Positions 16,530 through 24,824 of a stretch of 64,000 bases of DNA are shown here, piece after piece. A model generated the notes under the pieces. The model was not told the DNA's origin. It ran no database searches and saw only the letters and a list, made by a program, of their open reading frames with translations. The translations under genes were made by a program, and so were the position numbers. Position 1 is the stretch's first letter, and every line of letters begins with the position of its first letter. The stretch is from Streptomyces sp. A2-16. Its GTDB lineage: Bacteria > Actinomycetota > Actinomycetes > Streptomycetales > Streptomycetaceae. Location: NCBI RefSeq assembly GCF_018128905.1, contig NZ_CP063808.1, positions 7,936,001 to 8,000,000 of the forward strand. The letters are read 5' to 3'.

Positions 16530-18371
16530 ATGTCGCTGAGCCCCGGCGATCCGGAGTCCATCGGCGACTACACGCTGGTCGGCCGACTCGGCAGCGGCGG
16601 CATGGGCGTCGTCTACCTCGGCCGTTCGGACTCCGGGCGGCAGGTCGCGGTCAAGCTCGTGCACCCCGCGTACGCGCTGGACGAGGAGTTCCGCACCCGC
16701 TTCCGGCAGGAGGTCGCGGCGGCCCGCCGGGTGAGCGGCGCGTTCACGGCCCCGGTGGTGGACGCGGACCCGGACGCCCCGCAGCCGTGGATGGCGACGC
16801 TGTACGTGCCGGGCCGCACCCTCGCGGACATCGTGGCCCACGACGGCCCGCTGCGCGGAAGCGCGCTGCGCGTGCTCGCGCTGGGCCTCGTCGAGGCGCT
16901 GCGGGACATCCACCGGGTCGGCATGGTGCACCGGGACCTGAAGCCCAGCAATGTCCTGATGGCCGAGGACGGGCCCCGTGTCATCGACTTCGGCATCTCG
17001 TACGCCGTCGACAACGAGGCGCTCACCATGACCGGGCGGCTGATCGGCACCCCGCCCTTCATGTCGCCGGAGCAGTTCGCCGCGCCCCGCGAGGTCACCG
17101 GGGCCTCGGACGTCTTCTCGCTGGGGTCCCTGCTGGTCTACGCGGCCACCGGCAGCCGCCCCTTCGACGGCAGCAGCCCGTATCTGACGGGCTACCAGGT
17201 GATGTACGAGCCGCCGGCCCTGGACGGGGTCGCGGAGCCGCTGCGAAGCATCGCCGAACGCTGCCTGGACAAGGACCCGGCAGCCCGCCCGGACCTGGGC
17301 GAACTGCGCGAGCTGCTGCGGGCACTGCCGGACACGGACGCGCCGGGCGCCCCGGCCGTGCCGGTGTCGCCGGTGCCGTCCGGCGACGCGGAGACCCACC
17401 ACCGGACGGCGGCCGTGGCGGACGGCACCCGTGCGGGCGGGGGCGACCGAAGCGACCGAGGCGGCCCCGGCCCCCGCAGCGGCCGGGGACGTGGGCGGCG
17501 GTTCCTCGTCGGGCTTGTCGCGGTCCTGGCCGTCGCCGGGCTGGGCATCGCGGCGGTGCGGGCCGGGTCGGACAGCGGGAGCGCGTCCCCGTCGCCGACC
17601 GGGCCGGCGTCCGCCTCGTCCGGGTCCACCGGCGCCGGGTCGTCGCCGTCCGCGGCCGCCGCCGTGCCCCTCCCGCCCGAGCACGTGCCCTGGGACTACC
17701 AGATCGGCGGCGCGTACCCTCCGGCGGCGGGTGTGCGGGTGGTGAGTCGCAGCTACGAGGACGCGCCCGCTCCGGGTCTTTACAACATCTGCAACATCAA
17801 CGCCTACCAGGCGGAGTCGGGCGAGGAGAACGACTGGGACGCCGACCTGTTGCTGCGCGACGCCGGCGGGAAGGTCGTCCACGACACGGACTGGGACGAG
17901 GCCGTCCTGGACATCCGTACGGCCGCCAAGCGCGAGCGCATCGCCGCCAGGCTGGACACCTGGATCGACACCTGCGCTGCCAAGGGTTACCAGGCCCTGG
18001 AGCCCGACAACTACGACTCCTTCACCCGCTTCCCGTCGTATCTCAAGGCCCCCCAGGCCGAGGCCCTGATGAAGCTGCTGGCGGCGCACGCCCATGCCAG
18101 GGGGCTGGCCGTCGCGCAGAAGAACACCGCGGAGCTCCTCTCCGACCGCGCGTCGGTGGGCCTGGACTTCGCGATCGCGGAGGAGTGCGCGGAGTACGAC
18201 GAGTGCGGGGCGTTCGCCGACGCCTTCGACGACAACGTCCTCGTGGTCGAGTACACCAAGAAGGGCCTGACCAGGGCGTGCGCCGACTGGAGCAGCACGC
18301 TCAGCGTGGTGCGCCGCGACGAGGACGTCGTGCCCGAGGGCGCCGGCGGGTTCCTGCGCGAAACCTGCTGA
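16530..18371 (+). CDS. Membrane Ser/Thr protein kinase fused to extracellular GH114-type glycosidase domain
   Basis: A 613-residue fusion. Residues 1 to about 270 are a complete Hanks-type kinase: GRLGSGGMGVVY, Lys in VAVKLVHP, HRDLKPSNVL, IDFGIS, SPEQF, all catalytic residues present. A charged linker leads to one transmembrane helix (FLVGLVAVLAVAGLGIAAV, about 325-345), then a Ser/Pro-rich stem. Residues about 385-613 outside the cell match GH114-like endo-alpha-1,4-polygalactosaminidases: NICNINAYQ, YQALEPDNYDSF with candidate Asp, and AIAEECAEYDEC with candidate Glu. In related kinases the outer domain is a sensor (PASTA, beta-propeller); here it is a hydrolase fold. It might cleave or merely bind galactosaminoglycan. 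ATG 16530 is preceded by GGGAAGGG. Confidence 0.88.
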   Translation: MSLSPGDPESIGDYTLVGRLGSGGMGVVYLGRSDSGRQVAVKLVHPAYALDEEFRTRFRQEVAAARRVSGAFTAPVVDADPDAPQPWMATLYVPGRTLADIVAHDGPLRGSALRVLALGLVEALRDIHRVGMVHRDLKPSNVLMAEDGPRVIDFGISYAVDNEALTMTGRLIGTPPFMSPEQFAAPREVTGASDVFSLGSLLVYAATGSRPFDGSSPYLTGYQVMYEPPALDGVAEPLRSIAERCLDKDPAARPDLGELRELLRALPDTDAPGAPAVPVSPVPSGDAETHHRTAAVADGTRAGGGDRSDRGGPGPRSGRGRGRRFLVGLVAVLAVAGLGIAAVRAGSDSGSASPSPTGPASASSGSTGAGSSPSAAAAVPLPPEHVPWDYQIGGAYPPAAGVRVVSRSYEDAPAPGLYNICNINAYQAESGEENDWDADLLLRDAGGKVVHDTDWDEAVLDIRTAAKRERIAARLDTWIDTCAAKGYQALEPDNYDSFTRFPSYLKAPQAEALMKLLAAHAHARGLAVAQKNTAELLSDRASVGLDFAIAEECAEYDECGAFADAFDDNVLVVEYTKKGLTRACADWSSTLSVVRRDEDVVPEGAGGFLRETC

Positions 18372-18389
18372 CGCCCCCGGGGACCTGGT

Positions 18390-19907
18390 TCAGCTCAGCC
18401 GGATCACGTTCCAGGACAGCGGCTCCAGTACGGCGGTGAGGGTGCCGTCCCGCAGCGCGGTGCCCTCGGCCGGGTGCGGAGCGACCCGCTCGGGCTCGTC
18501 GAGGGTGTTGCGGGCGTCCGGGTCGGCGTCGGCGAGGACGCTGTGCTCGACGAGGGTCGTCAGGTCGAGGCCGCTCAGGGCGACTTCGAGCGGCAGGGAC
18601 TCGGTCCGGCTGCGGTTGACGGCGAAGACGGTCACCGAGCCGTCCTCGGCGCGCACCGCGGTGGCGTGCAGGAGGTCCGTCTCGCCGTACTTCTTCGTGT
18701 CGTACGTCGGCGAGTCGACCCGGACGTCGAGGACCTCGCCGCGGCCGTACCGCGAGGCCTGGGCGAACGGGAAGAACGTCGTCTGACGCCAGGCCGGGCC
18801 GCCCGGCTCGGTCATGATCGGGGCGATCACGTTGACCAGCTGGGCGAGGCAGGCGACGGTGACGCGGTCGGCGTGGCGCAGCAGCGCGATGAGGAGGGAG
18901 CCGAAGACGACCGCGTCCAGGACGCTGTAGTTGTCCTCCAGGAGACGGGGTGCCTCCGCCCAGTCCCGCGCGCCGGAGTTCTCGATCTCGTGCCACTCCG
19001 AGATGTACCAGACGTTCCACTCGTCGAAGGAGAGGTTGATCTTCTTCTTGGACTTGAGCCTGGCGCCCACGTGGTCGGCGGTGGCGACCACGTTCTCGAT
19101 GAAGGACTCCATGTCGACGGCCGAGGCCAGGAAGGAGTCGAGGTCGCCGTTCTCGGGCTGGTAGTAGGCGTGCAGGGAGATGTAGTCGACGAGGTCGTAC
19201 GTCTCGGCGAGGACCGTCGCCTCCCACTCGGCGAACGTGGGCATGGACTGGCTTGAGGAGCCGCAGGCGACGAGTTCGACGCCCGGGTCGAGCTGGCGCA
19301 TCGCGCGGGCCGTCTCGGCGGCGATCCGGCCGTACTCCGTCGCCGTCTTGTGGCCGGTCTGCCAGGGGCCGTCCATCTCGTTGCCGAGGCACCAGAGGTT
19401 GATGCCGAAGGGGTCCTTGTCGCCGTGGGCGGCGCGGAGGTCGGCGAGTGCGGTGCCGGCCGGGTGGTTGGCGTACTCCTGGAGTTCGAGGGCCTCGGCG
19501 ACACCGCGGGTGCCGAGGTTGAGGGCCATCATCGGCTCGGCCTGGGGGCCGACCTTCTTCAGGAAGGCGATGTACTCGGAGAGGCCGAAGCGGTTGGTCT
19601 CGGTGGAGCGCCAGGCGAGGTCGAGGCGGCGGGGGCGGTCCTCCACCGGGCCGACGCTGTCCTCCCACTTGTAGCCCGAGACGAAGTTGCCGCCGGGGTA
19701 GCGGAGGGCGGTGACGCCGAGCTCGCGGACGAGGTCCAGGACGTCGGTGCGGATTCCGTCCTCGTCCGCGGAGGGGTGACCGGGTTCGAAGATGCCGGTG
19801 TAGACGCAGCGGCCGAGGTGTTCCACGAAGGAGCCGAAGAGCCGGGGGTTGACCTGGCCGACCTTGAAGGCGGGGTCGAGGGTGAAGCGGGCGGTGGACT
19901 TGCTCAT
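18390..19907 (-). CDS. GH51 alpha-L-arabinofuranosidase
   Basis: A 505-residue intracellular enzyme (no leader) that removes terminal L-arabinofuranose from arabino-oligosaccharides. It has LGNEMDGPWQ with the acid/base Glu and SFDEWNVWY with the nucleophile Glu, both in the expected (beta/alpha)8 positions, and a C-terminal beta domain ending LEPLSWNVIRL. Length is typical for GH51. It is the last gene of the operon that starts with the binding protein at 24055, so imported arabino-oligosaccharides would be split in the cytosol by this enzyme. The ATG at 19907 has only a weak GAAAGG site; translation is probably coupled to the gene 21 bp upstream. Confidence 0.95.
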   Translation of the reverse strand: MSKSTARFTLDPAFKVGQVNPRLFGSFVEHLGRCVYTGIFEPGHPSADEDGIRTDVLDLVRELGVTALRYPGGNFVSGYKWEDSVGPVEDRPRRLDLAWRSTETNRFGLSEYIAFLKKVGPQAEPMMALNLGTRGVAEALELQEYANHPAGTALADLRAAHGDKDPFGINLWCLGNEMDGPWQTGHKTATEYGRIAAETARAMRQLDPGVELVACGSSSQSMPTFAEWEATVLAETYDLVDYISLHAYYQPENGDLDSFLASAVDMESFIENVVATADHVGARLKSKKKINLSFDEWNVWYISEWHEIENSGARDWAEAPRLLEDNYSVLDAVVFGSLLIALLRHADRVTVACLAQLVNVIAPIMTEPGGPAWRQTTFFPFAQASRYGRGEVLDVRVDSPTYDTKKYGETDLLHATAVRAEDGSVTVFAVNRSRTESLPLEVALSGLDLTTLVEHSVLADADPDARNTLDEPERVAPHPAEGTALRDGTLTAVLEPLSWNVIRLS

Positions 19908-19928
19908 GGGGACCTTTCAGGAACGGAG

Positions 19929-20894
19929 TTACCGGACAACGGGCCAGTCACGCACCCAGCCGAGCCTGTTCAGGCCCAGCTTGGGTGTGCCGTCGTCCTC
20001 TGCGTCGTAGTAGTGGTAGGCCAGCCAGTCCTGGCCGCGGGTGCGGAGGACCGACTCGCCTCCCGTGCCGATGTACCTCCCGTGTCCTGCCAGTAACAGG
20101 TCGCCGCCGCCCTCCAGCAGTGGCGTGCCCGTGCTGTCGACGTACGGGCCGGTCACGGACGTCGACCTGCCCACCCTGATCTTGTAGGTGGAGTTCACTC
20201 CCGCACAACAGGTGTCGTAGGACGCGAAGAGGTAGTAGAAGCGGCCGTGCCGCACGACGGACGGACCCTCGACCGCGTACGGGGCGTCCGGGCGGGTGGC
20301 CAGGTGGTGGACGGTGGCGCCGGGCAGGGCCTTGCCGGTGACCGGACTGAGTTCGACCATGCGGATGCCGGTCCAGTACGAGCCGAACGACATCCACAGC
20401 CGGCCGTCCGCCCGGACGATCGCCGGGTCGATGGCGTTCCAGGAGTCCGAGGTCTCGGAGGTGAAGGCCTTGCCGTGGTCGGTCCAGGTGCCGGGGAGCC
20501 CGGACGGGGAGGTGGCCACGCCGATCGCGGAGTGGTTGGTGCCCCAGGACGAGACGGCGTAGTACAGCCAGTACCGGCCGGCGCGGTACAGGACGTCCGG
20601 CGCCCAGGGGTCACCGGTGCCGTTGTACTCGTACCACCAGCTCGGCGGCTCGGCGAAGGCGTTGCCCGCGTCGCTCCAGTGCCGGAGGTCCTTGGACAGC
20701 CGGGCACCGATCACCCCGCCGGTCGAATAGGCGGCATAGCCACCGGACTTGAGCTGGATGACCGTCGGGTCGTGAATGATCTGCTGCCCGGTGATCGGGA
20801 GCGGATCGGGGTAGGTGGTGTCCGCCTGGGCCGTGGTCGGGAGCAGGGCGATGAGCGCGGCGGTCAGGAGGGTCACGTATCTCAGGCGCTTCAA
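19929..20894 (-). CDS. Secreted GH43 arabinan endo-1,5-alpha-L-arabinosidase (operon copy)
   Basis: A 321-residue exported arabinanase. The Sec leader KRLRYVTLLTAALIALLP ends TTAQA-DT. GH43 motifs are IIHDPTVIQ (base Asp), NAIDPAIV and PYAVEGPSVV (candidate acid Glu), plus DTCCAG as in its paralogue at 5163-6119. The two align over their whole length, including the endings TPKLGxNxL. The start is TTG 20894, with AAGGAG six bases upstream overlapping the permease stop region; no better start exists. It sits between transporter and GH51 genes, so it provides oligosaccharides outside the cell for uptake by the encoded ABC importer. Confidence 0.93.
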   Translation of the reverse strand: MKRLRYVTLLTAALIALLPTTAQADTTYPDPLPITGQQIIHDPTVIQLKSGGYAAYSTGGVIGARLSKDLRHWSDAGNAFAEPPSWWYEYNGTGDPWAPDVLYRAGRYWLYYAVSSWGTNHSAIGVATSPSGLPGTWTDHGKAFTSETSDSWNAIDPAIVRADGRLWMSFGSYWTGIRMVELSPVTGKALPGATVHHLATRPDAPYAVEGPSVVRHGRFYYLFASYDTCCAGVNSTYKIRVGRSTSVTGPYVDSTGTPLLEGGGDLLLAGHGRYIGTGGESVLRTRGQDWLAYHYYDAEDDGTPKLGLNRLGWVRDWPVVR

Positions 20895-20904
20895 CTCGGA
20901 CTCC

Positions 20905-21762
20905 TTACTGACCGGCCAGCCCCGTGTGGGCCACGCCCGCCACGATCTGGCGTTGGAAGAAGACGAACACGACGATCAGGGGCAGGCCCGCCATGAGGCC
21001 GCCGGCCATGAGTTGGGCCCACTGGATGCCGTAGGAGTTCATGACGGTCGCGATGCCGTTCGGCATGGTCATCAGGTCGGGGTTGTTGGTCACCATGTAG
21101 GGCCACAGGAAGTTGTTCCAGGAGGCGATGAAGGTGAAGATCCCGACCGCCGCCAAGGACGGCCTCGCCAGCGGGACCACGATCGTGAAGAAGACCCGCC
21201 AGCGGCCCGCGCCGTCGATGAAGGCCGCCTCCTCCAGCTCGCGCGGGACGCCCTGGAAGAACTTGTAGAGGATGTAGACCATCGCGGCCGGCGCGCACTG
21301 GGGAAGGATCATGCCCCAGTAGGTGTCGACCATCCCCATCTGCTGGACCGTGGTGAACAGCGGCACCCCGAGAACCGCCGGGGAGACCATCAGGCCCGAC
21401 ATGACGATGCCCATGAGCACGTTCTTGCCGCGGAACTCGGTGCGGGCGAAGCCGTATCCGGCGAGGGCACCGACCGTCAGCACGACGGAGGTGACACAGA
21501 CCGACACCACCAGGGAGTTGATGAACCAGTTGGTGATGTTGCCGGTCTCCCACAGCGCCTTCCACGCCTGCACCGTCCAGACCTCGGGCAGCCAGTGCGG
21601 CGGGATCTCGGCCGCCTCCGCCTCGGACTTGAGGGAGGTGAACAGCGCCGCGGCGATCGGCGCCACGAACACCGCGGAGACGGCGACGCCGACCAGGGTG
21701 AGCACGATCTGGCTGGGCGTCCAGGAACTCCGGGACCTGAGCCGTGTCTCGGTGCCGCTCAT
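20905..21762 (-). CDS. Carbohydrate ABC transporter permease, MalG type
   Basis: A 285-residue inner-membrane protein with about six hydrophobic helices. The EAA-type motif is visible as ELEEAAFIDGAGRWRVFFTIVVPLARP, which docks the ATPase. It is the second permease of a CUT1-family oligosaccharide importer. Its ATG overlaps the stop of the MalF-type gene by 4 bp. No ATPase gene is present in this operon; Streptomyces CUT1 importers commonly share the MsiK ATPase encoded elsewhere, and I infer the same here. The stop lies 10 bp before the GH43 start. Confidence 0.94.
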   Translation of the reverse strand: MSGTETRLRSRSSWTPSQIVLTLVGVAVSAVFVAPIAAALFTSLKSEAEAAEIPPHWLPEVWTVQAWKALWETGNITNWFINSLVVSVCVTSVVLTVGALAGYGFARTEFRGKNVLMGIVMSGLMVSPAVLGVPLFTTVQQMGMVDTYWGMILPQCAPAAMVYILYKFFQGVPRELEEAAFIDGAGRWRVFFTIVVPLARPSLAAVGIFTFIASWNNFLWPYMVTNNPDLMTMPNGIATVMNSYGIQWAQLMAGGLMAGLPLIVVFVFFQRQIVAGVAHTGLAGQ

Positions 21763-22709
21763 CGGGCGCCCTCCTCACGCGTGCGCAGCAGCCACATCCG
21801 GGCCAGCGCGACGACAGCGATGATCACGAAGAAGATGATGGACATCGCGGAGGCGTAGCCCACGCGGTAGCTGGTGAAGCCCTGTTCGAGGGTGTACTGC
21901 ACGAAGGAGCGGGTGCTGACCTCAGGGCCCGGCCCGAAGTCCATCATCACGACGGCCTGGTCGAAGAGCTGCAGCGAGGCGAGGATCTGGAGCGCGATCA
22001 CCAGCCCGGTGATGTGGCGCAGCATCGGCAGCGTGATGTGGACCATGCGGTGCCAGGCGTTCGCGCCGTCCAGCTTCGCGGCCTCGTAGAGGTGGCCGGG
22101 TATGCCCTGGAGGGCGGCGAGGTAGAGCAGGAAGCTGAAGCCGACGGTCCACCACAGGGTCTCGATGACGATGGCGAGCATCGCGTACGACTTGTCGGTC
22201 AGCCAGGGCGTGTCGAGCCCGAAGGTCTCGTTGATCAGACCGATGCCCTGGGTGAACAGCCACTGGAACATGTTGGCGGCGACCGTCGAGGGCAGCAGGA
22301 ACGGCACGAAGAAGCACAGCCGCCACAGCCACCTGCCCCGCTCGATGTGGTGGGCGAGCATCGCGAGCAGGAACGCGAGGACCGTGATGCACGGCACGAC
22401 CAGCAGCGTGAAGTACGCGCTGTGGCCGAGCGCGTCCCACATCGCCCGGTCGTGCAGGGCCTCGCGGTAGTTGTCGAGGCCGACGAAACTCGCGCCGTCG
22501 CCGGAGATGTTGGCGTCGGTGAAGCTGAGATAGACGCCCCGCAGCAGCGGCCAGATCACGAACAGCGCGAACAGCGCGAGGAACGGGGCGACGAACCAAC
22601 CCCCGTGCTGGAAGCCCTGCTTGCGGCGCAGGGTCGCGGTCGCGGTCGCGGTCCTGGCCCGTGCCGGTGCGGCGACGGCTCCGGTCGTCATGTGAGCGCT
22701 GGTCGTCAT
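21759..22709 (-). CDS. Carbohydrate ABC transporter permease, MalF type
   Basis: A 316-residue permease. A basic, Thr/Ala-rich cytosolic N-terminus (about 35 residues) precedes six or so membrane helices beginning GGWFVAPFLALFALFVIWPLL. The EAA loop is YEAAKLDGANAWHRMVHITLPML. I set the start at ATG 22709, which overlaps the TGA of the binding-protein gene; the frame is open much further upstream, but that stretch is antisense-like to no sense product and inside the binding-protein gene. ATG 22691 is an alternative seven codons later. It pairs with the MalG-type permease and the binding protein to import arabino-oligosaccharides. Confidence 0.94.
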   Translation of the reverse strand: MTTSAHMTTGAVAAPARARTATATATLRRKQGFQHGGWFVAPFLALFALFVIWPLLRGVYLSFTDANISGDGASFVGLDNYREALHDRAMWDALGHSAYFTLLVVPCITVLAFLLAMLAHHIERGRWLWRLCFFVPFLLPSTVAANMFQWLFTQGIGLINETFGLDTPWLTDKSYAMLAIVIETLWWTVGFSFLLYLAALQGIPGHLYEAAKLDGANAWHRMVHITLPMLRHITGLVIALQILASLQLFDQAVVMMDFGPGPEVSTRSFVQYTLEQGFTSYRVGYASAMSIIFFVIIAVVALARMWLLRTREEGAR

Positions 22710-24055
22710 GCGACCGCACCTCCCTGCGCGGCGGTCCTGCCGTCCATCGGGTTCTTCGAGGCGAGGAGCTTGGTGAGGTGCTTCTTCATCGTCTGCGCGA
22801 CCGACGCCGGCGCGGCGGAGCCCATCGTGGAGGAGACGACGACCGGGCCGAGGTCCTGTGCGAGCACCCCGGTGGAGCCCGCGAACCACACCTTCGGCTC
22901 GGTGGCCTGGTGGTCCATGGCGCTGACGTACTCGTTCTGCGGGGTGAGCCTCTTGTACGCGGCCGTGGAGAGCGTCGGCGTGTACGCGGGGATGTGGCCG
23001 CCGGCGGCCCACTGGAGGGCGTGCGTGACGACGTAGGCGGCGAGTTCGTGCGCGCCCTCATCGGCGGCGCCGCCGCGGCCCGCCTGGTGCGGCAGGACGA
23101 AGGCGTGCGACTCGGCGTGGGTGGCCGGCCGGCCGAAGACGGGTGGCAGCGGGGTCGCGCCGTAGTCGAGCTTCGCGCCGGTGAAGACCGGCACGGACCA
23201 GTTGCCCTCCCAGGTGAAGGGGGCGCCGTTGATGAACTGTTCGCCGGTGGGGGCGCCGGGGACGACGTATCCGTCGGTGACGTGCTTGCGGAGGAACTCC
23301 AGGACCCGGGTGGCCTTGTCGGGGTCGAAGAGGACCTCGGTGTTGTCGTCGTTGAACCACCTGCCGCCGAGCTGGGTGTAGAAGGCGACGAAGAACCACC
23401 ACTGGAAGTTCTGGTCGTTGGTCCACAGGCCGATCGTCTGGAGGCCCTTCTTCTGGGCGGCCTTGGCCCTCTTCAGGACGTCGAACCACTCTTCGGGGGA
23501 GGTGACCGGGATCATCCGGCCGTCGTCGCCGAGCAGGTCGGCCTTCTTCAGCACGTCCTTGCGGTAGAAGCAGAGCTGGACGTGGATGTCGAGCGGGAGG
23601 GCGTAGAGCTTGCCGTCGATGACGCCGCGCTTCCACAGCGCGGGGTTGTAGTCCTCCTCGCGGACGCCGTACTCGGCGAGCAGGTCGACGTCCCACGGGT
23701 CGAGGAGGCGGCCGGGCGAGAAGCCGGTGACCCGGCCCATGTGCATGACACCGAGGTCGGGTGCGCGGTTGCCCGCGGCCGCCATGGCGAGCTTGGTGTA
23801 GAAGGGGTTGCCCCACTGGAGGGTGGAGTCCTTCACGTCGATGTCCGGGTGGGCCTTTCGGAAGGCGTCCAGCATCGCGATCATGTTGGCGCCGTCGCCG
23901 CCGCTGAAGAGGTTCCAGTAGCGCACTCGGGTGTCCGCGCCGGAGGCGAGCGCGTCGGCGCCGGTGCCGAGGGCCGCGAAGCCGAAGCTCGCGGCGACGC
24001 CCAGTCCGCCGGCTGCGGCGAGAAGTTGCCTGCGGCTCAGGTCAGGTCGTCCCAT
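22706..24055 (-). CDS. Tat-exported sugar-binding protein of arabino-oligosaccharide ABC importer
   Basis: A 449-residue extracytoplasmic binding protein (SBP_bac_1 type). The leader has the twin-arginine motif LSRRQLLAAAGGLGVAASF and no lipobox Cys is evident. The mature part shows RYWNLFSGGDGANM, FRKAHPDIDV, and aromatic residues for sugar stacking such as WTNDQNFQWWFF and FTWEGNW. It is the first gene of the operon binding protein, MalF, MalG, GH43, GH51. Because of the linked arabinanase and arabinofuranosidase the cargo is probably alpha-1,5-arabino-oligosaccharides. The promoter region lies at 24068-24137, shared in design with the distant GH43 gene. Confidence 0.93.
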   Translation of the reverse strand: MGRPDLSRRQLLAAAGGLGVAASFGFAALGTGADALASGADTRVRYWNLFSGGDGANMIAMLDAFRKAHPDIDVKDSTLQWGNPFYTKLAMAAAGNRAPDLGVMHMGRVTGFSPGRLLDPWDVDLLAEYGVREEDYNPALWKRGVIDGKLYALPLDIHVQLCFYRKDVLKKADLLGDDGRMIPVTSPEEWFDVLKRAKAAQKKGLQTIGLWTNDQNFQWWFFVAFYTQLGGRWFNDDNTEVLFDPDKATRVLEFLRKHVTDGYVVPGAPTGEQFINGAPFTWEGNWSVPVFTGAKLDYGATPLPPVFGRPATHAESHAFVLPHQAGRGGAADEGAHELAAYVVTHALQWAAGGHIPAYTPTLSTAAYKRLTPQNEYVSAMDHQATEPKVWFAGSTGVLAQDLGPVVVSSTMGSAAPASVAQTMKKHLTKLLASKNPMDGRTAAQGGAVA

Positions 24056-24067
24056 ACCCTGCCCATC

Positions 24068-24137
24068 TGTTCGATATCTCGAATTGCGCCCGTAACTTCG
24101 AACGGGACCGTAGGCAGGAAGCGCTTTCTAGTCAATG
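24068..24137 (-). promoter_or_regulatory. Promoter/operator of the arabino-oligosaccharide operon
   Basis: On the minus strand TTGACT and TACGGT are separated by 17 bp. Downstream come CCCGTTCGAAG and the palindrome TTCGATATCTCGAA (24070-24083, 5-bp arms). The blocks TGTTCGA, CTTCGxACGGGACCGTAG and GTCAATG are found with identical spacing at 6151-6220. The binding-protein start codon lies about 50 bp downstream of the -10. Confidence 0.75.
24117..24128. promoter_or_regulatory. LacI-type operator between -35 and -10
   Basis: GGAAGCGCTTTC, a near-perfect palindrome around AAGCGCTT, is centred in the 17-bp promoter spacer. This core is typical of LacI/GalR-family operators in actinobacteria. 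A repressor bound here would block RNA polymerase directly. The sister promoter at 6151-6220 lacks this exact palindrome. Confidence 0.6.
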
Positions 24138-24233
24138 GGGTGCGCAGCAAAATCAGATCGCGTGACGGGACCGGACAGGGCGCGTAGTCTCGAACAGCCC
24201 GTCCTGTGGCGGCGGGAGAGCTCAGGGGGTGGG

Positions 24234-24824
24234 ATGGACATCGCGGGCGCGCGCAGGAGTGCGGCCCGGATCGCCTCGGCGCTACGACGCACTCGTGCGA
24301 CCTCCGCCATGCGCGATCTGGTCTCCCACCTCACCGCGGCGGTCCGGGCCAGACCCCGCCTCCCGGCCGATGTGCCCGAGCTGTGCCGGGCCCTGTGCCA
24401 GGAGATGAGCACCCGCCGCGGCGGCCGGCCCGTCGACCTGCGCTTCGAACGCTTCCCGGACGAGATCGCGGTCACCGGCCTGTGGGTCGAGTTCCAGGAC
24501 TTCGACCTCGTCATCGTGGAGGAACGGGCCGAGGGGATGCAGCAACTGGTCATCCTGGGCCATGAGTTGTGGCATCTGCACGCGGGCCACGCCCACCACC
24601 ACGCGGCCGCCGCGGACGCGCTGTCCGGACGGCCCGGCTGGGACTCCGTCGCCCTGTCCGTCGCCGCCCGCGACGGCTCCCGGGCGGCGGACGAGGCGGA
24701 GGCGGACGACTTCGGGCACCGGCTGGCGGCGGCGTTCCGGCCGTTCGTGTCGGGCCGGAACGCCGCCGCCCGGCCGGACACGGTCCAGAGAACCCTCGGC
24801 TACCGCGGAGGCGGAGCGCGGTGA
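24234..24824 (+). CDS. ImmA/IrrE-like putative metallopeptidase
   Basis: A 196-residue soluble protein with GHELWHLHAGH (residues about 105-115), an HExxH-type zinc motif with a third His nearby, as in the ImmA/IrrE/toxin-associated peptidase families. The N-terminus is helical and basic (RRSAARIASALRRTRATS). An acidic ADEAEADDFGHRLA segment follows and may give the downstream Glu/Asp ligand. Such proteins cut regulators or act as toxin-like partners. ATG 24234 is preceded by CAGGGGGTGGG; an in-frame ATG at 24135 would lie in the divergent promoter. It overlaps the MAB_1171c-like gene by GTGA, so the two are coupled. Confidence 0.75.
   Translation: MDIAGARRSAARIASALRRTRATSAMRDLVSHLTAAVRARPRLPADVPELCRALCQEMSTRRGGRPVDLRFERFPDEIAVTGLWVEFQDFDLVIVEERAEGMQQLVILGHELWHLHAGHAHHHAAAADALSGRPGWDSVALSVAARDGSRAADEAEADDFGHRLAAAFRPFVSGRNAAARPDTVQRTLGYRGGGAR

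Noticed and set aside
13743..18095. Very long minus-strand open frame (over 1400 codons) opposite GH35 and kinase genes
   Set aside because: Its translation is low-complexity Arg/Gly/Val-rich, no domain is seen, and it is antisense to two clear genes. It is an artefact of high GC.
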